Positions 56,410 through 64,000 of a DNA stretch of 64,000 nucleotides are shown here, in pieces. Under the pieces are notes generated by a model. It saw nothing but the letters and a program-made list of their open reading frames with translations, made no database searches and was not told the DNA's origin. Each line of letters starts with the position of its first letter. Position 1 is the first letter of the stretch. A program made the translations under genes and the position numbers. Source of the stretch: an uncultured Clostridia bacterium (GTDB lineage Bacteria > Bacillota > Clostridia > UMGS1883); assembly GCA_934476455.1 (NCBI GenBank), contig CAKSNY010000007.1, positions 1 to 64,000 of the forward strand, written 5' to 3'.

Positions 56410-57225
56410 TCAATCTCCGCGCATAATGATGGAATATTTTTTCGGCGTAATACCTTTTATGCGCTTAAATACGGAGGCAAAGTAGTTGCTGTCGTTAAAG
56501 CCGCAGCGCATTGCAACCTCGGTAACGGAAAGGGTGCCGTTTGCCAGAAGCTTTTCGGCGGCGGTGACGCGCGTTATGGCAATATATTCGTTAAGACCTA
56601 TTCCGGTAACTGCGCGGAATTGTTTTGAAAAATAACTCGGGCTCATTAAAAAATGCTCCGAAAGGGCGCTTAGCGACAAATCCTCGTTTATATTTTCGCT
56701 TATATATTCGGCTGCCTGCTGCATGGCCTTGTGCATCGAGGAATAAAAGTGCTGCTTGCCCGACAGCCTGAAGCGTGAGATAAGTATTAAAAGCTGATTA
56801 AAATAAAGCCTTTCAAGCTCCGTATGCCCATGCTTTTTATGCTTGTATTCCCGCTCGGATTTTAATATAATTTCTCTTATGTGCGCTTGCTTTTCAAAAG
56901 GAAGGCGCACATATTTGTTTTCTGAAAGCTCGCAGAGGTATTTTTTACAGTCATCATCGATAAAATTGTCGTCAAAAGAAAAAACAACGCGCTTTGCCGC
57001 AGCTTCTTTTTCATAGCTTGTCTGATGAAAGGTGCCTGCCGGTATAAATATCAAATCCCCGGCATGCAGAACGAATATTTCGGTTCCGACAAAGTACTTT
57101 GCGGTTCCCTCGTCAAGAAAATAAAGCTCGTGTCCTTTGTGAAAATGTGAAAAAGGCATCTTTTGCGGACGGCTTGTTTCGCTGCGCTGTATGAAATTTC
57201 GTGCTTCGGTTGGAATACATTTCAT
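56410..57225 (-). CDS. AraC family transcriptional regulator
   Basis: A 271-residue regulator with an N-terminal cupin ligand-binding domain (HFHKGHELYFLDEGTAKYFVG, GDLIFIPAGTFHQ) and a C-terminal AraC DNA-binding domain with two helix-turn-helix units (LSLSALSEHFLMSPSYFSKQFR and SVTEVAMRCGFNDSNYFASVFKRIKGITPKKY, in pieces). It lies 426 bases downstream of the GH4 gene on the same strand. A sugar-responsive role, for example control of the GH4 gene, is inferred. Confidence 0.92.
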   Translation of the reverse strand: MKCIPTEARNFIQRSETSRPQKMPFSHFHKGHELYFLDEGTAKYFVGTEIFVLHAGDLIFIPAGTFHQTSYEKEAAAKRVVFSFDDNFIDDDCKKYLCELSENKYVRLPFEKQAHIREIILKSEREYKHKKHGHTELERLYFNQLLILISRFRLSGKQHFYSSMHKAMQQAAEYISENINEDLSLSALSEHFLMSPSYFSKQFRAVTGIGLNEYIAITRVTAAEKLLANGTLSVTEVAMRCGFNDSNYFASVFKRIKGITPKKYSIIMRGD

Positions 57226-57370
57226 TTTTTCACCGCCTTTTGGTTTGATTATACATTAAAAAAGTGTACAATACAACAATATATTTGTGCTTTTAACGTA
57301 TAATTCAAAAAAATAAAACAAAAAGCAGAAAATCTTTTGAAAAGCTGTCGGCGGGCAGCCGCCTAAGACA

Positions 57371-57401
57371 TAAAAAAAAGCGGCGCAGAGAGCGCCGCTT
57401 T
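57371..57401 (-). terminator. Hairpin AAAGCGGCGC-GCGCCGCTTT, left copy
   Basis: A perfect 10-bp stem with loop AGAGA, followed on the minus strand by eight T. It works as a terminator for the GH4 transcript. A nearly identical stem lies at 57622-57650, on the other side of repeat copy B. Confidence 0.8.
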
Positions 57402-57403
57402 CA

Positions 57404-57621
57404 GACTGTCAAAAAACTGAAAATTTGAGAATTTGGGGAGTTGTCAGAGGGGATTTCCCCTCTGACGTAGAAAGCGCGGTTTTCGCGGGCGTGTACCGCA
57501 AAAACCGCTCCTTGCAAGGGCTGGCGCGGTTGAGCGCCGCGCGAGCGAAAGCCCTTGTTCTCAAACGAAAGCTCCGAAAGCGAGCTTTCGGCTTGAAGCG
57601 TGTCGACTTTATCGACACGCT
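57404..57621 (+). repeat. Hairpin-rich dispersed repeat, copy B
   Basis: About 215 bp, matching 23191-23405 with a handful of substitutions and one extra T. It has the same four stems, including CAGAGGGG/CCCCTCTG and GCGTGTCG/CGACACGC. Here it lies between two minus-strand genes and is bordered on both sides by the same GCGGCGC hairpin. Confidence 0.88.
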
Positions 57622-57650
57622 CAAAGCGGCGCAGTGAGCGCCGCTTTTTT
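57622..57650. terminator. Hairpin AAAGCGGCGC-GCGCCGCTTT, right copy
   Basis: Ten-bp stem with loop AGTGA and TTTTTT on the plus-strand side, directly downstream of the GH4 stop codon. It differs from the left copy only in the loop. Confidence 0.75.
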
Positions 57651-57651
57651 A

Positions 57652-59049
57652 TTAAAGTGTGCTTAAATCGTATGACTTAAGATATTCCTTTGTATTGAGA
57701 ACCATTTCACGAAACAGCTTTTTTGCATCTTCATATGTACAGGTAACAAGCGGGTCATTTGCAAATGCGCTGAAAATAGCGGTAAGGTCGCGGTTTGCAA
57801 TAGCCTCGGAAACTTGTTCCTGTTCTCCGCTGATTCTTGCAACAAGCGGATAAATTGACTTGGGAAGCGGGCCTGCCGTAACGGGAACAACGCTGTCGGC
57901 GCGGAATACAGCATTTGTTTCTACAACAGCACCCAGCGGAAGATTGGGTATCTGCCCTACGTTAGGCATATTTACGTTTGTAACAAGGTCGCACAGACCG
58001 AGTATGGCGCGTATCTGGTTTACGCCCTCCTCACCGGTGCCTTTTATCTCAAGCTTTTCTTTGCCGCTTCTTATATCCTCGCTTCTTTGAAGCCTCTTTT
58101 TAAGATCATCTTTGCGCCATGCAACGGTCGTAAGACCAAAGCCCCATTTTTTTACGGTTTCGGGGTCTGCAAGATACCACTTGCCCTCGCAAAATTCCGC
58201 AAGGTGTCTGTCGCCGGCAGCGGCAATATAGCCGTAACGCCTGAACAGGTCAAACTTTACTTTTTGCGCGCACATAAATGCATTGTTCATCCAGTTTTTG
58301 TCAAGGTTATCGGTGTAGCCGCCTGTATTGCACTGTGCAAATTCGGTGTATACGGGGAACATATCTATATTGCGGTAATGCGCGTCCGTAAGCCATGTAA
58401 AGTGGTTTACGCCCGTAACGGTAACTTTCATTTCGCTTCTGTCGACGCCGTCTATATTTTTTATCTTTTTAAGCGCTTCAACAAGCACCTTCTGCGTGCC
58501 GAATACCTCGTGGCAGCAGCCGAATGCCTTTATTTCGGGGAATACGCGGTAAAGCGTTTTTACGCAAAGCGTCATGGGGTTTGTATAGTTTATTACCCAC
58601 GCTTTGGGGCAGTATTTTTTTATGTTTTCGGCAATTTCCTCGTACATAGGGATTGTGCGCATTGCACGAACTATTCCGCCGGGACCGGATGTGTCGCCCA
58701 CAGACTGGTAAATACCGTATTTTTCGGGTGTGTGAACGTCCGACTCCATCTCGTCAAACGTACCGGGAAGTATGGATATAATGACAAAGTCGGCGTCTAT
58801 ATAAGCTTCCTCGGCTGTTTTTGTTGCATGGTAATTCCATACGGATTTTGCACCCTCGCAGTCCTTATACATATTTCCGATGGTTTCGTTATGCTCGGCA
58901 GCTTCATAGTCGATGTCATAAAGGTAAACGTCGCCGGATATATCATCCTGCGAAACAAGGTCACTCATAAGACCCCACGCCCACCCGCGTGAGCCGCCGC
59001 CTATGTAGGCAATCTTAATGTTTTCAGCTTTGTTTCCGTTAAAATTCAT
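57652..59049 (-). CDS. Glycoside hydrolase family 4 enzyme, possible alpha-galacturonidase
   Basis: An NAD- and Mn-dependent glycosidase of 465 residues. The Rossmann start reads KIAYIGGGSRGWAWGLMSDL. The catalytic-metal region is GCCHEVFGTQ near residue 198, and TNPMTLC and TGVNHFTW are the usual GH4 segments. GH4 enzymes that use uronic acid sugars, such as alpha-galacturonidases, carry CHEV in this place, while galactosidases and glucosidases carry CHSV. So a uronide substrate, as from pectin, is likely. AGGAGG lies ahead. The nearest regulator is the AraC gene downstream. Confidence 0.88.
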   Translation of the reverse strand: MNFNGNKAENIKIAYIGGGSRGWAWGLMSDLVSQDDISGDVYLYDIDYEAAEHNETIGNMYKDCEGAKSVWNYHATKTAEEAYIDADFVIISILPGTFDEMESDVHTPEKYGIYQSVGDTSGPGGIVRAMRTIPMYEEIAENIKKYCPKAWVINYTNPMTLCVKTLYRVFPEIKAFGCCHEVFGTQKVLVEALKKIKNIDGVDRSEMKVTVTGVNHFTWLTDAHYRNIDMFPVYTEFAQCNTGGYTDNLDKNWMNNAFMCAQKVKFDLFRRYGYIAAAGDRHLAEFCEGKWYLADPETVKKWGFGLTTVAWRKDDLKKRLQRSEDIRSGKEKLEIKGTGEEGVNQIRAILGLCDLVTNVNMPNVGQIPNLPLGAVVETNAVFRADSVVPVTAGPLPKSIYPLVARISGEQEQVSEAIANRDLTAIFSAFANDPLVTCTYEDAKKLFREMVLNTKEYLKSYDLSTL

Positions 59050-59220
59050 CTCAAATTCCTCCTAACATTTGCTAACTTATGAGGTCAGTATAAACACAAT
59101 TTACAATGTTTTCTATAAAAATATTGGCTAAATTACAAAAAAACACGAAAATATTGACATAAACATAATCTGTTACGAGCAAATTTTAAGGTATAAAAAT
59201 GCAAATCCGCCTAAATTTGA

Positions 59221-59249
59221 TTGACAAAGCCGACATATTATTATAAAAT
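59221..59249 (+). promoter_or_regulatory. Promoter of glyS
   Basis: TTGACA (59221-59226), a 17-base spacer and TAAAAT (59244-59249). There is no T-box leader and no room for one. Confidence 0.65.
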
Positions 59250-59282
59250 AAATTAGATGTATTTTTGTGAGGTGTTGGTTGT

Positions 59283-60674
59283 ATGAAAAATCAGGAAAAG
59301 CAGATGGAAAAAATCGTTGCACTTTGTAAAGGACGCGGTTTTGTATACGCCGGAAGCGAGATTTACGGCGGTCTTGCAAACACGTGGGATTACGGCCCGT
59401 TGGGTGTTGAATATAAAAACAATGTAAAGCGCGCGTGGTGGAAAAAGTTTGTGCAGGAGAGTATGTATAACGTGGGCTTGGACAGCGCAATACTGATGAA
59501 TCCGCAGACATGGGTTGCAAGCGGCCACGTTGGCGGGTTTTCAGACCCTCTTATGGACTGTAAGGAATGTAAGGCGCGCCACCGTGCAGATAAGCTTATA
59601 GAGGATTATTGTCACCAAAAGGGCGAGGATGTTGTTGTTGACGGATGGTCAAACGAACAGATGATTGATTTTATCGATAAAAACGGCATAAACTGCCCCG
59701 AATGCGGAAAGCATAACTTTACGGATATAAGAAAGTTTAACCTTATGTTTAAGACATTTCAGGGCGTTACGGAGGACGCAAAGGCAGAGCTGTTCCTTCG
59801 CCCCGAAACGGCGCAGGGTATATTTGTAAACTTTAAGAATATTGCGCGCACAAGCCGCAAAAAAATACCCTTCGGCGTGGGTCAGGTGGGAAAGTCGTTC
59901 CGTAATGAAATAACTCCCGGAAACTTCACCTTCAGAACGAGAGAGTTTGAACAGATGGAGCTTGAATTTTTCTGCAAGCCCGGCACTGATATGGAATGGT
60001 TCATCTACTGGAAAGACTACTGCAAGAATTTCCTTCTTTCATTGGGTATGAAAGAGGAAAATATACGTATGCGCGACCACAGCCCGGAAGAGCTGAGCCA
60101 TTATTCAAATGCTACCACGGATATAGAATTTATGTTCCCGTTCGGATGGGGCGAGCTGTGGGGCATTGCCGACAGAACGGACTTTGACCTTACGCAGCAT
60201 CAAAACCACAGCGGTGAAAGTATGGAATATATAGACCCCGTAACAAACGAGCGCTATATTCCGTATGTAATAGAGCCGTCGCTCGGGGCAGACCGTGTTG
60301 CGCTTGCGCTTTTGTGCGACGCGTATGACGAAGAAGAGGTAGGCGACGGTGACACGCGCGTTGTTTTACACCTTTCACCGGTGCTTGCACCCGTTAAGGC
60401 TGCGGTGCTTCCGCTTTCCAAAAAGCTTGGCGAAAAAGCCGGCGAGGTATATCAAAGCCTTATCAAAAAATATCCCTGCGAATATGATGACGCGGGCTCT
60501 ATCGGTAAGCGCTACCGCCGCCAGGACGAGATTGGAACGCCTGTTTGCATAACGGTAGATTTTGATACACCGGAGGACGGCGCGGTAACCGTGCGCGACC
60601 GCGATACAATGCAGCAGCAGCGCATAAAGATAGAAGAGCTTGACGCATATATGGAGAAAATGCTTGAATGGTAA
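59283..60674 (+). CDS. glyS: Glycine-tRNA ligase (single-chain form)
   Basis: Class II synthetase charging tRNA-Gly, homodimeric alpha2 type. It reads [37 protein letters not shown] (in pieces) and has motif 2 [24 protein letters not shown] and motif 3 [14 protein letters not shown]. Length is 463 residues. Its end overlaps the next gene by 7 bases. Confidence 0.97.
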   Translation: MKNQEKQMEKIVALCKGRGFVYAGSEIYGGLANTWDYGPLGVEYKNNVKRAWWKKFVQESMYNVGLDSAILMNPQTWVASGHVGGFSDPLMDCKECKARHRADKLIEDYCHQKGEDVVVDGWSNEQMIDFIDKNGINCPECGKHNFTDIRKFNLMFKTFQGVTEDAKAELFLRPETAQGIFVNFKNIARTSRKKIPFGVGQVGKSFRNEITPGNFTFRTREFEQMELEFFCKPGTDMEWFIYWKDYCKNFLLSLGMKEENIRMRDHSPEELSHYSNATTDIEFMFPFGWGELWGIADRTDFDLTQHQNHSGESMEYIDPVTNERYIPYVIEPSLGADRVALALLCDAYDEEEVGDGDTRVVLHLSPVLAPVKAAVLPLSKKLGEKAGEVYQSLIKKYPCEYDDAGSIGKRYRRQDEIGTPVCITVDFDTPEDGAVTVRDRDTMQQQRIKIEELDAYMEKMLEW

Positions 60675-61888
60675 AGAATATGAATGCCGAAGAAATTATT
60701 TACAAAAGATTTATACGCCCTTTTGAAAATAAAAAAGCACACCACATAGGTGTGGAGGCAGAATTTCCTGTCGTGAATACGAAAAAAGGGGATACGGACG
60801 TTTCGTTCGTATCCTCTGTTTCGGATTATCTTGAAAAAGAGGGCTTTTCCTGTGTGCTTTACGGCACGGGCGGGGAGAAGCTTTTTATGGAAAACGACGC
60901 AGGAGATTGTCTTAGCTTTGATAATTCGTATAACAATTTCGAGTTTTCGTTAAACCACGGGGAAAATCTTTGCGATTTATATAAAAGATTTAACCGATAT
61001 TTTGACCTTGTACAGGAATATCTTTTAAAAAAAGACCATATGCTTTGCGGCAGCGGAACAAATCCGAATTTTAAAAACCTAAGCGTTAATCATGCGCCGT
61101 TTAAGACTTATAATATGGTACAAAAATATTTGCACACATTTAAATCGCAGCACAATTACCCGGATTTTCCGGCGTTTATGTCGTCAGTGCAAACGCATTT
61201 GGATGTGCCGCTCGAAAAATTGCCGCAGGCGTATACTTTTTTTGCGCGTACGGACTTTTTGCGAGGCATACTTTTTCATAATTCGCCCGATTTTGAAAAC
61301 AAAGGTTACCGTATTTTCCGCGATTATCTGTGGGAGAAAAGCGCTTTCGGCGCTTGCCCGGGAATAACCGGAGCAGTGGACGAAGCCTTTGAAACAACCG
61401 ACGATATAATAAAATTTTTCCTTAAAAAAGGGATGTTTAACAGACTGCGCGGCGGGGAGTATGAGATTTTTGAGCCCGTAAAAATAAAAGAATATTTTGA
61501 AAATGCTGCTTTCGGCGCAATGGAGAGCGATATTGAATGCTATCTCTCTTTCAGAAATGTGGAAATTACAGCGCGCGGTACGCTTGAAATCCGCAGCGAC
61601 TGTACCCAGCCGATAGGAAAAACATTTGCGCCGCCGGCGTTTAATACGGGGCTTCTTTACAATATGGAAAAGGCGGAAAACGTATTGGGCGGTTTCTTTG
61701 AAAGAAACGGAATAACAATGAAAAATTCGCACTTGCGCGGGATAGTGGCAAGCGGGGGAAATCTTACAAAAATTGCCCCGGAAAGCGAGATAAAAAAGCT
61801 TTGTGGGGATATGCTTTGCGTATCGCGCGCGGGGCTTTTAAGCCGCGGCTTCGGAGAAGAAAAGCTTATTGAAAATATCATAATATAA
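60668..61888 (+). CDS. Glutamate-cysteine ligase family (GCS2-like) protein
   Basis: A 406-residue protein like the plant/actinobacterial GCS2 family that links glutamate and cysteine with [15 protein letters not shown] is the family's metal-binding start, and [32 protein letters not shown] and [14 protein letters not shown] are other conserved patches. Full glutathione synthesis is uncommon in Clostridia, so the true substrate may differ. Start ATG lies inside glyS, so the two are translated together. Confidence 0.75.
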   Translation: MVKNMNAEEIIYKRFIRPFENKKAHHIGVEAEFPVVNTKKGDTDVSFVSSVSDYLEKEGFSCVLYGTGGEKLFMENDAGDCLSFDNSYNNFEFSLNHGENLCDLYKRFNRYFDLVQEYLLKKDHMLCGSGTNPNFKNLSVNHAPFKTYNMVQKYLHTFKSQHNYPDFPAFMSSVQTHLDVPLEKLPQAYTFFARTDFLRGILFHNSPDFENKGYRIFRDYLWEKSAFGACPGITGAVDEAFETTDDIIKFFLKKGMFNRLRGGEYEIFEPVKIKEYFENAAFGAMESDIECYLSFRNVEITARGTLEIRSDCTQPIGKTFAPPAFNTGLLYNMEKAENVLGGFFERNGITMKNSHLRGIVASGGNLTKIAPESEIKKLCGDMLCVSRAGLLSRGFGEEKLIENIII

Positions 61889-61921
61889 AAAATCGCGTCG
61901 GGTTTACCGACGCGATTTTTT
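61887..61921. terminator. Bidirectional terminator
   Basis: AAAAATCGCGTCGG and its complement CCGACGCGATTTTTT surround GTTTA. It separates the converging glyS-GCS2 unit and ogt. Confidence 0.92.
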
Positions 61922-62429
61922 ATATTATTCCCTCAAGTTTTAAGAGCATTTCTTTATTTTTTATGCCGCCGCCGTAGCCGGTAAGCTTGCCGTTTGTACC
62001 CATTACCCTGTGGCACGGAACGATAATACAAATAGGGTTAAAGCCCACCGCACCGCCGACCGCCTGCGCAGACATTTTTTCTGTTCCTTTTTCACAGGCA
62101 ATCTCATCGGCTATATTTTTATATGTGACGGTTTTGCCGTAAGGAATTTTTAACATAATATCAATTACCCTGCTTCTAAACGGCGTGAGAGATTCTATAC
62201 GGTATTTCGGCGTAAACGAGGGTATTTCCCCGCGAAAATATATATCAAGCCATTTTACGGCGTCCGAAAAGACAGACGGGTTTTCCGAAGCGCAGCCGCA
62301 GAGTTTTTTAACATCGCGTGAGCAGTCAAAGCACAGCGCGGTAAGATATGTACCGTCGCTTTGCAAAATTAAATTGTCAAACCCGCACGGTGTTTGGTAT
62401 ATATATTTGTATCTTATAATATCACTCAT
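61920..62429 (-). CDS. ogt: Methylated-DNA-protein cysteine methyltransferase
   Basis: Repairs O6-methylguanine by taking the methyl group on its own cysteine. The active site VPCHRVMG lies near residue 140, and YGKTVTYKNIA and AVGGAVGFNPICIIVPCHRV (in pieces) are typical. Length is 169 residues from ATG 62429. A TTG at 62444 is an alternative that would overlap cobO. The upstream ribosome binding site is weak in both cases. Confidence 0.93.
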   Translation of the reverse strand: MSDIIRYKYIYQTPCGFDNLILQSDGTYLTALCFDCSRDVKKLCGCASENPSVFSDAVKWLDIYFRGEIPSFTPKYRIESLTPFRSRVIDIMLKIPYGKTVTYKNIADEIACEKGTEKMSAQAVGGAVGFNPICIIVPCHRVMGTNGKLTGYGGGIKNKEMLLKLEGII

Positions 62430-62433
62430 AATT

Positions 62434-62961
62434 TTATTTTTCAATGCCTATACGGCAATCGGTGCCGCTGCTGTACGGGTGTTTTACCGCTTTTATTTCG
62501 CTTACATAATCGGAAATTTCGTAAAGCTCTTTATCACAGCAGCGCCCCGTCATCACAAGTTCAAGCGATGTCGGCTTGCTTAAAATAAGGCTTTTTAAAA
62601 GTTTTATATCAACGGCCCCGACGTGTGCGGCAAAAAGAACCTCGTCAAGAAGAAGCATATCATAGCCTTTGTCTTTTGCAAGCGCAAACACATCCGTAAG
62701 CTTTTTCTCAAGCTGCTGTTTTGCGGTTTGTTTTTCATTTTCGGACAGGTCGCTCCAAAAGCCGTGAAACGCGTCTTTCCCGAACACGTCAAACGGAGCG
62801 GGAAACATATATTCTCCGCTGCCAAAATCCTTTAAAAACGCTGTGACAAGAACCTTGCCGCCGCGCCCTGCACAGCGGCAGCAAAGCCCTATTCCCGCAG
62901 TGGTTTTTCCCTTGCCGTCTCCGGTGTAAATATGAACCATTCCGAAAGCAGTGTTATTCAT
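62434..62961 (-). CDS. cobO: ATP:corrinoid adenosyltransferase (BtuR/CobO family)
   Basis: Makes adenosylcobalamin from cobalamin and ATP. The P-loop [13 protein letters not shown] near residue 15 and [13 protein letters not shown] near 100 are characteristic. [13 protein letters not shown] follows. Length is 175 residues from ATG 62961, which overlaps the glyA stop by 8 bases. Longer upstream starts run into glyA. No other cobalamin genes lie here. Confidence 0.94.
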   Translation of the reverse strand: MNNTAFGMVHIYTGDGKGKTTAGIGLCCRCAGRGGKVLVTAFLKDFGSGEYMFPAPFDVFGKDAFHGFWSDLSENEKQTAKQQLEKKLTDVFALAKDKGYDMLLLDEVLFAAHVGAVDIKLLKSLILSKPTSLELVMTGRCCDKELYEISDYVSEIKAVKHPYSSGTDCRIGIEK

Positions 62962-64000
62962 ATATCGGGAATTTTTTGCAAAGCTCTGTAACGCTTTCCG
63001 TAACGGCTGCCTTGCTTGCTTCAAAGTCGGACGCTGTTTGTCTGAGCCACTTGGCTATAAGCTCCATTTCGCCCTCCTTAAACCCGCGCGATGTTACCGC
63101 AGGTGTGCCGACTCTGAGACCGCTTGTTATAAACGGGCTTTGCGGGTCATTCGGGATGGCGTTTTTATTTGCCGTAATATGCACCTCGTCCAGACGATGT
63201 TCAAACTCTTTGCCTGTAATATTAAACGGGCGCAGGTCAAGAAGCATAAGATGGTTGTCGGTATCGCCGGAAACAATGTTAAAGCCCTCGCGCTTTAATG
63301 CATTGCAAAGCGTTTTCGCGTTCAGCAAAATCTGCTTTTGATAGGCTTTGAAGTCATCCGTAAGCGCTTCGCCCAGGGCAACAGCCTTTGCGGCAATTAT
63401 GTGCATAAGGGGACCGCCCTGTGTTCCGGGGAATATTGCCTTATCTATCTGCTTTGCATACTGCTCTTTGCAAAGGATAAGCCCGCCGCGCGGTCCGCGC
63501 AGCGTTTTGTGCGTGGTTGTCGTAACAACGTCGGCATACGGCACGGGGCTGGGATGAAGCCCTGCCGCAACAAGCCCCGCAATGTGCGCCATATCTACCA
63601 TAAGTATTGCGCCAACCTCATCGCAAACATCACGAAACGCTTTAAAGTCTATCGTTCTGGAATATGCGCTTGCGCCTGCCACAATAAGCTTCGGCTTACA
63701 TTCAAGTGCAATGCTTCTGAGTTTATCATAGTCTATAAGACCGTCATCATTTACACCGTAGGGAACAATGTTGAAATATTTGCCGCTTATATTTACCGGA
63801 GAGCCGTGCGACAAATGCCCGCCGTGGGCAAGGTTCATTCCCATAACGGTATCACCGGGGTTAAGAAAAGCAAAAAACGTTGCAAGGTTTGCGTTTGCCC
63901 CGCTGTGCGGCTGAACATTTGCATGCTCTGCCCCGAAGAGCTTTTTGGCACGCTCTATTGCAATGGTTTCCACCTCATCAACATACTGGCAGCCGCCGTA
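62954..64000 (-). CDS. glyA: Serine hydroxymethyltransferase (5' part outside window)
   Basis: PLP enzyme converting serine and tetrahydrofolate to glycine and methylene-tetrahydrofolate. The frame runs to the window edge ([23 protein letters not shown]), so the first residues are cut. The visible part has [22 protein letters not shown], the PLP lysine in [14 protein letters not shown], and the C-terminal ELIAKWLRQ. About 348 residues are visible out of roughly 415. It heads glyA-cobO-ogt on the minus strand. Confidence 0.97.
   Translation of the reverse strand, partial: YGGCQYVDEVETIAIERAKKLFGAEHANVQPHSGANANLATFFAFLNPGDTVMGMNLAHGGHLSHGSPVNISGKYFNIVPYGVNDDGLIDYDKLRSIALECKPKLIVAGASAYSRTIDFKAFRDVCDEVGAILMVDMAHIAGLVAAGLHPSPVPYADVVTTTTHKTLRGPRGGLILCKEQYAKQIDKAIFPGTQGGPLMHIIAAKAVALGEALTDDFKAYQKQILLNAKTLCNALKREGFNIVSGDTDNHLMLLDLRPFNITGKEFEHRLDEVHITANKNAIPNDPQSPFITSGLRVGTPAVTSRGFKEGEMELIAKWLRQTASDFEASKAAVTESVTELCKKFPIYE

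Noticed and set aside
59050..59282. T-box leader of glyS
   Set aside because: No T-box core sequence (such as AGGGTGGNACCGCG) and the transcript leader is too short.

Overview
This window reads as chromosomal DNA of an anaerobic, spore-forming, probably gut-dwelling member of the Clostridia (Bacillota). The pointers are a forespore sigma factor (sigG), a GerMN lipoprotein, two [FeFe]-hydrogenase-type proteins with an electron-bifurcating hydrogenase operon, type Z (zinc) S14 and cysteine-containing S4, a bile salt hydrolase-type enzyme, L-fucose and uronide sugar genes, and strong GGAGG ribosome binding sites with several TTG and GTG starts. No species can be named from the sequence alone. 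I see no phage, transposase or CRISPR array.

Layout: four tRNAs (Asp, Phe, Gly, Cys; 1-342); argG-argH on the minus strand with a possible ARG box; LemA and DUF2207 membrane proteins; rimM-trmD; fucI-fucU; a repeat-rich gap; a glycine riboswitch in front of a sodium/amino-acid symporter (9.9-11.5 kb). From 11.6 to 19.0 kb the minus strand carries yqhQ-prmC-sigG, a bile salt hydrolase-like gene, and a tsaE-tsaB-rpiB-nrdR-acyl-CoA ligase operon. Next come an M23 peptidase, an unknown gene, groES-groEL, and a divergent ferredoxin / Crp-Fnr pair. From 25.0 to 40.8 kb lies the S10-spc-alpha cluster (rpsJ to rplQ) with secY, adk, map, infA and rpoA, preceded by a long structured leader.

After an AT-rich gap with two DnaA-box-like sites come an NlpC/P60-like gene, galE and pgi. 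From 44.5 to 55.9 kb lies the most interesting block. A two-component system, a GerMN lipoprotein, two DRTGG proteins, an anti-sigma-type ATPase, a sensory-type [FeFe] hydrogenase and a PHP protein form one tightly packed run. It is followed by a separately promoted hydrogenase operon (NuoE-like, stand-alone HATPase, 2Fe-2S protein, NuoF-like, HydA). The sequence suggests that the first set senses redox state or hydrogen and adjusts the second.

The right end holds a repeat-rich gap, an AraC regulator, a GH4 glycosidase, glyS overlapping a glutamate-cysteine-ligase-like gene, and a minus-strand glyA (cut by the window edge)-cobO-ogt run. Glycine recurs as a theme: riboswitch, symporter, glyS and glyA. 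Several non-coding repeats are shared between distant gaps: a 215-bp hairpin-rich element at 23.2 and 57.4 kb with a fragment at 9.7 kb, and a second motif at 9.4, 9.7 and 44.4 kb.
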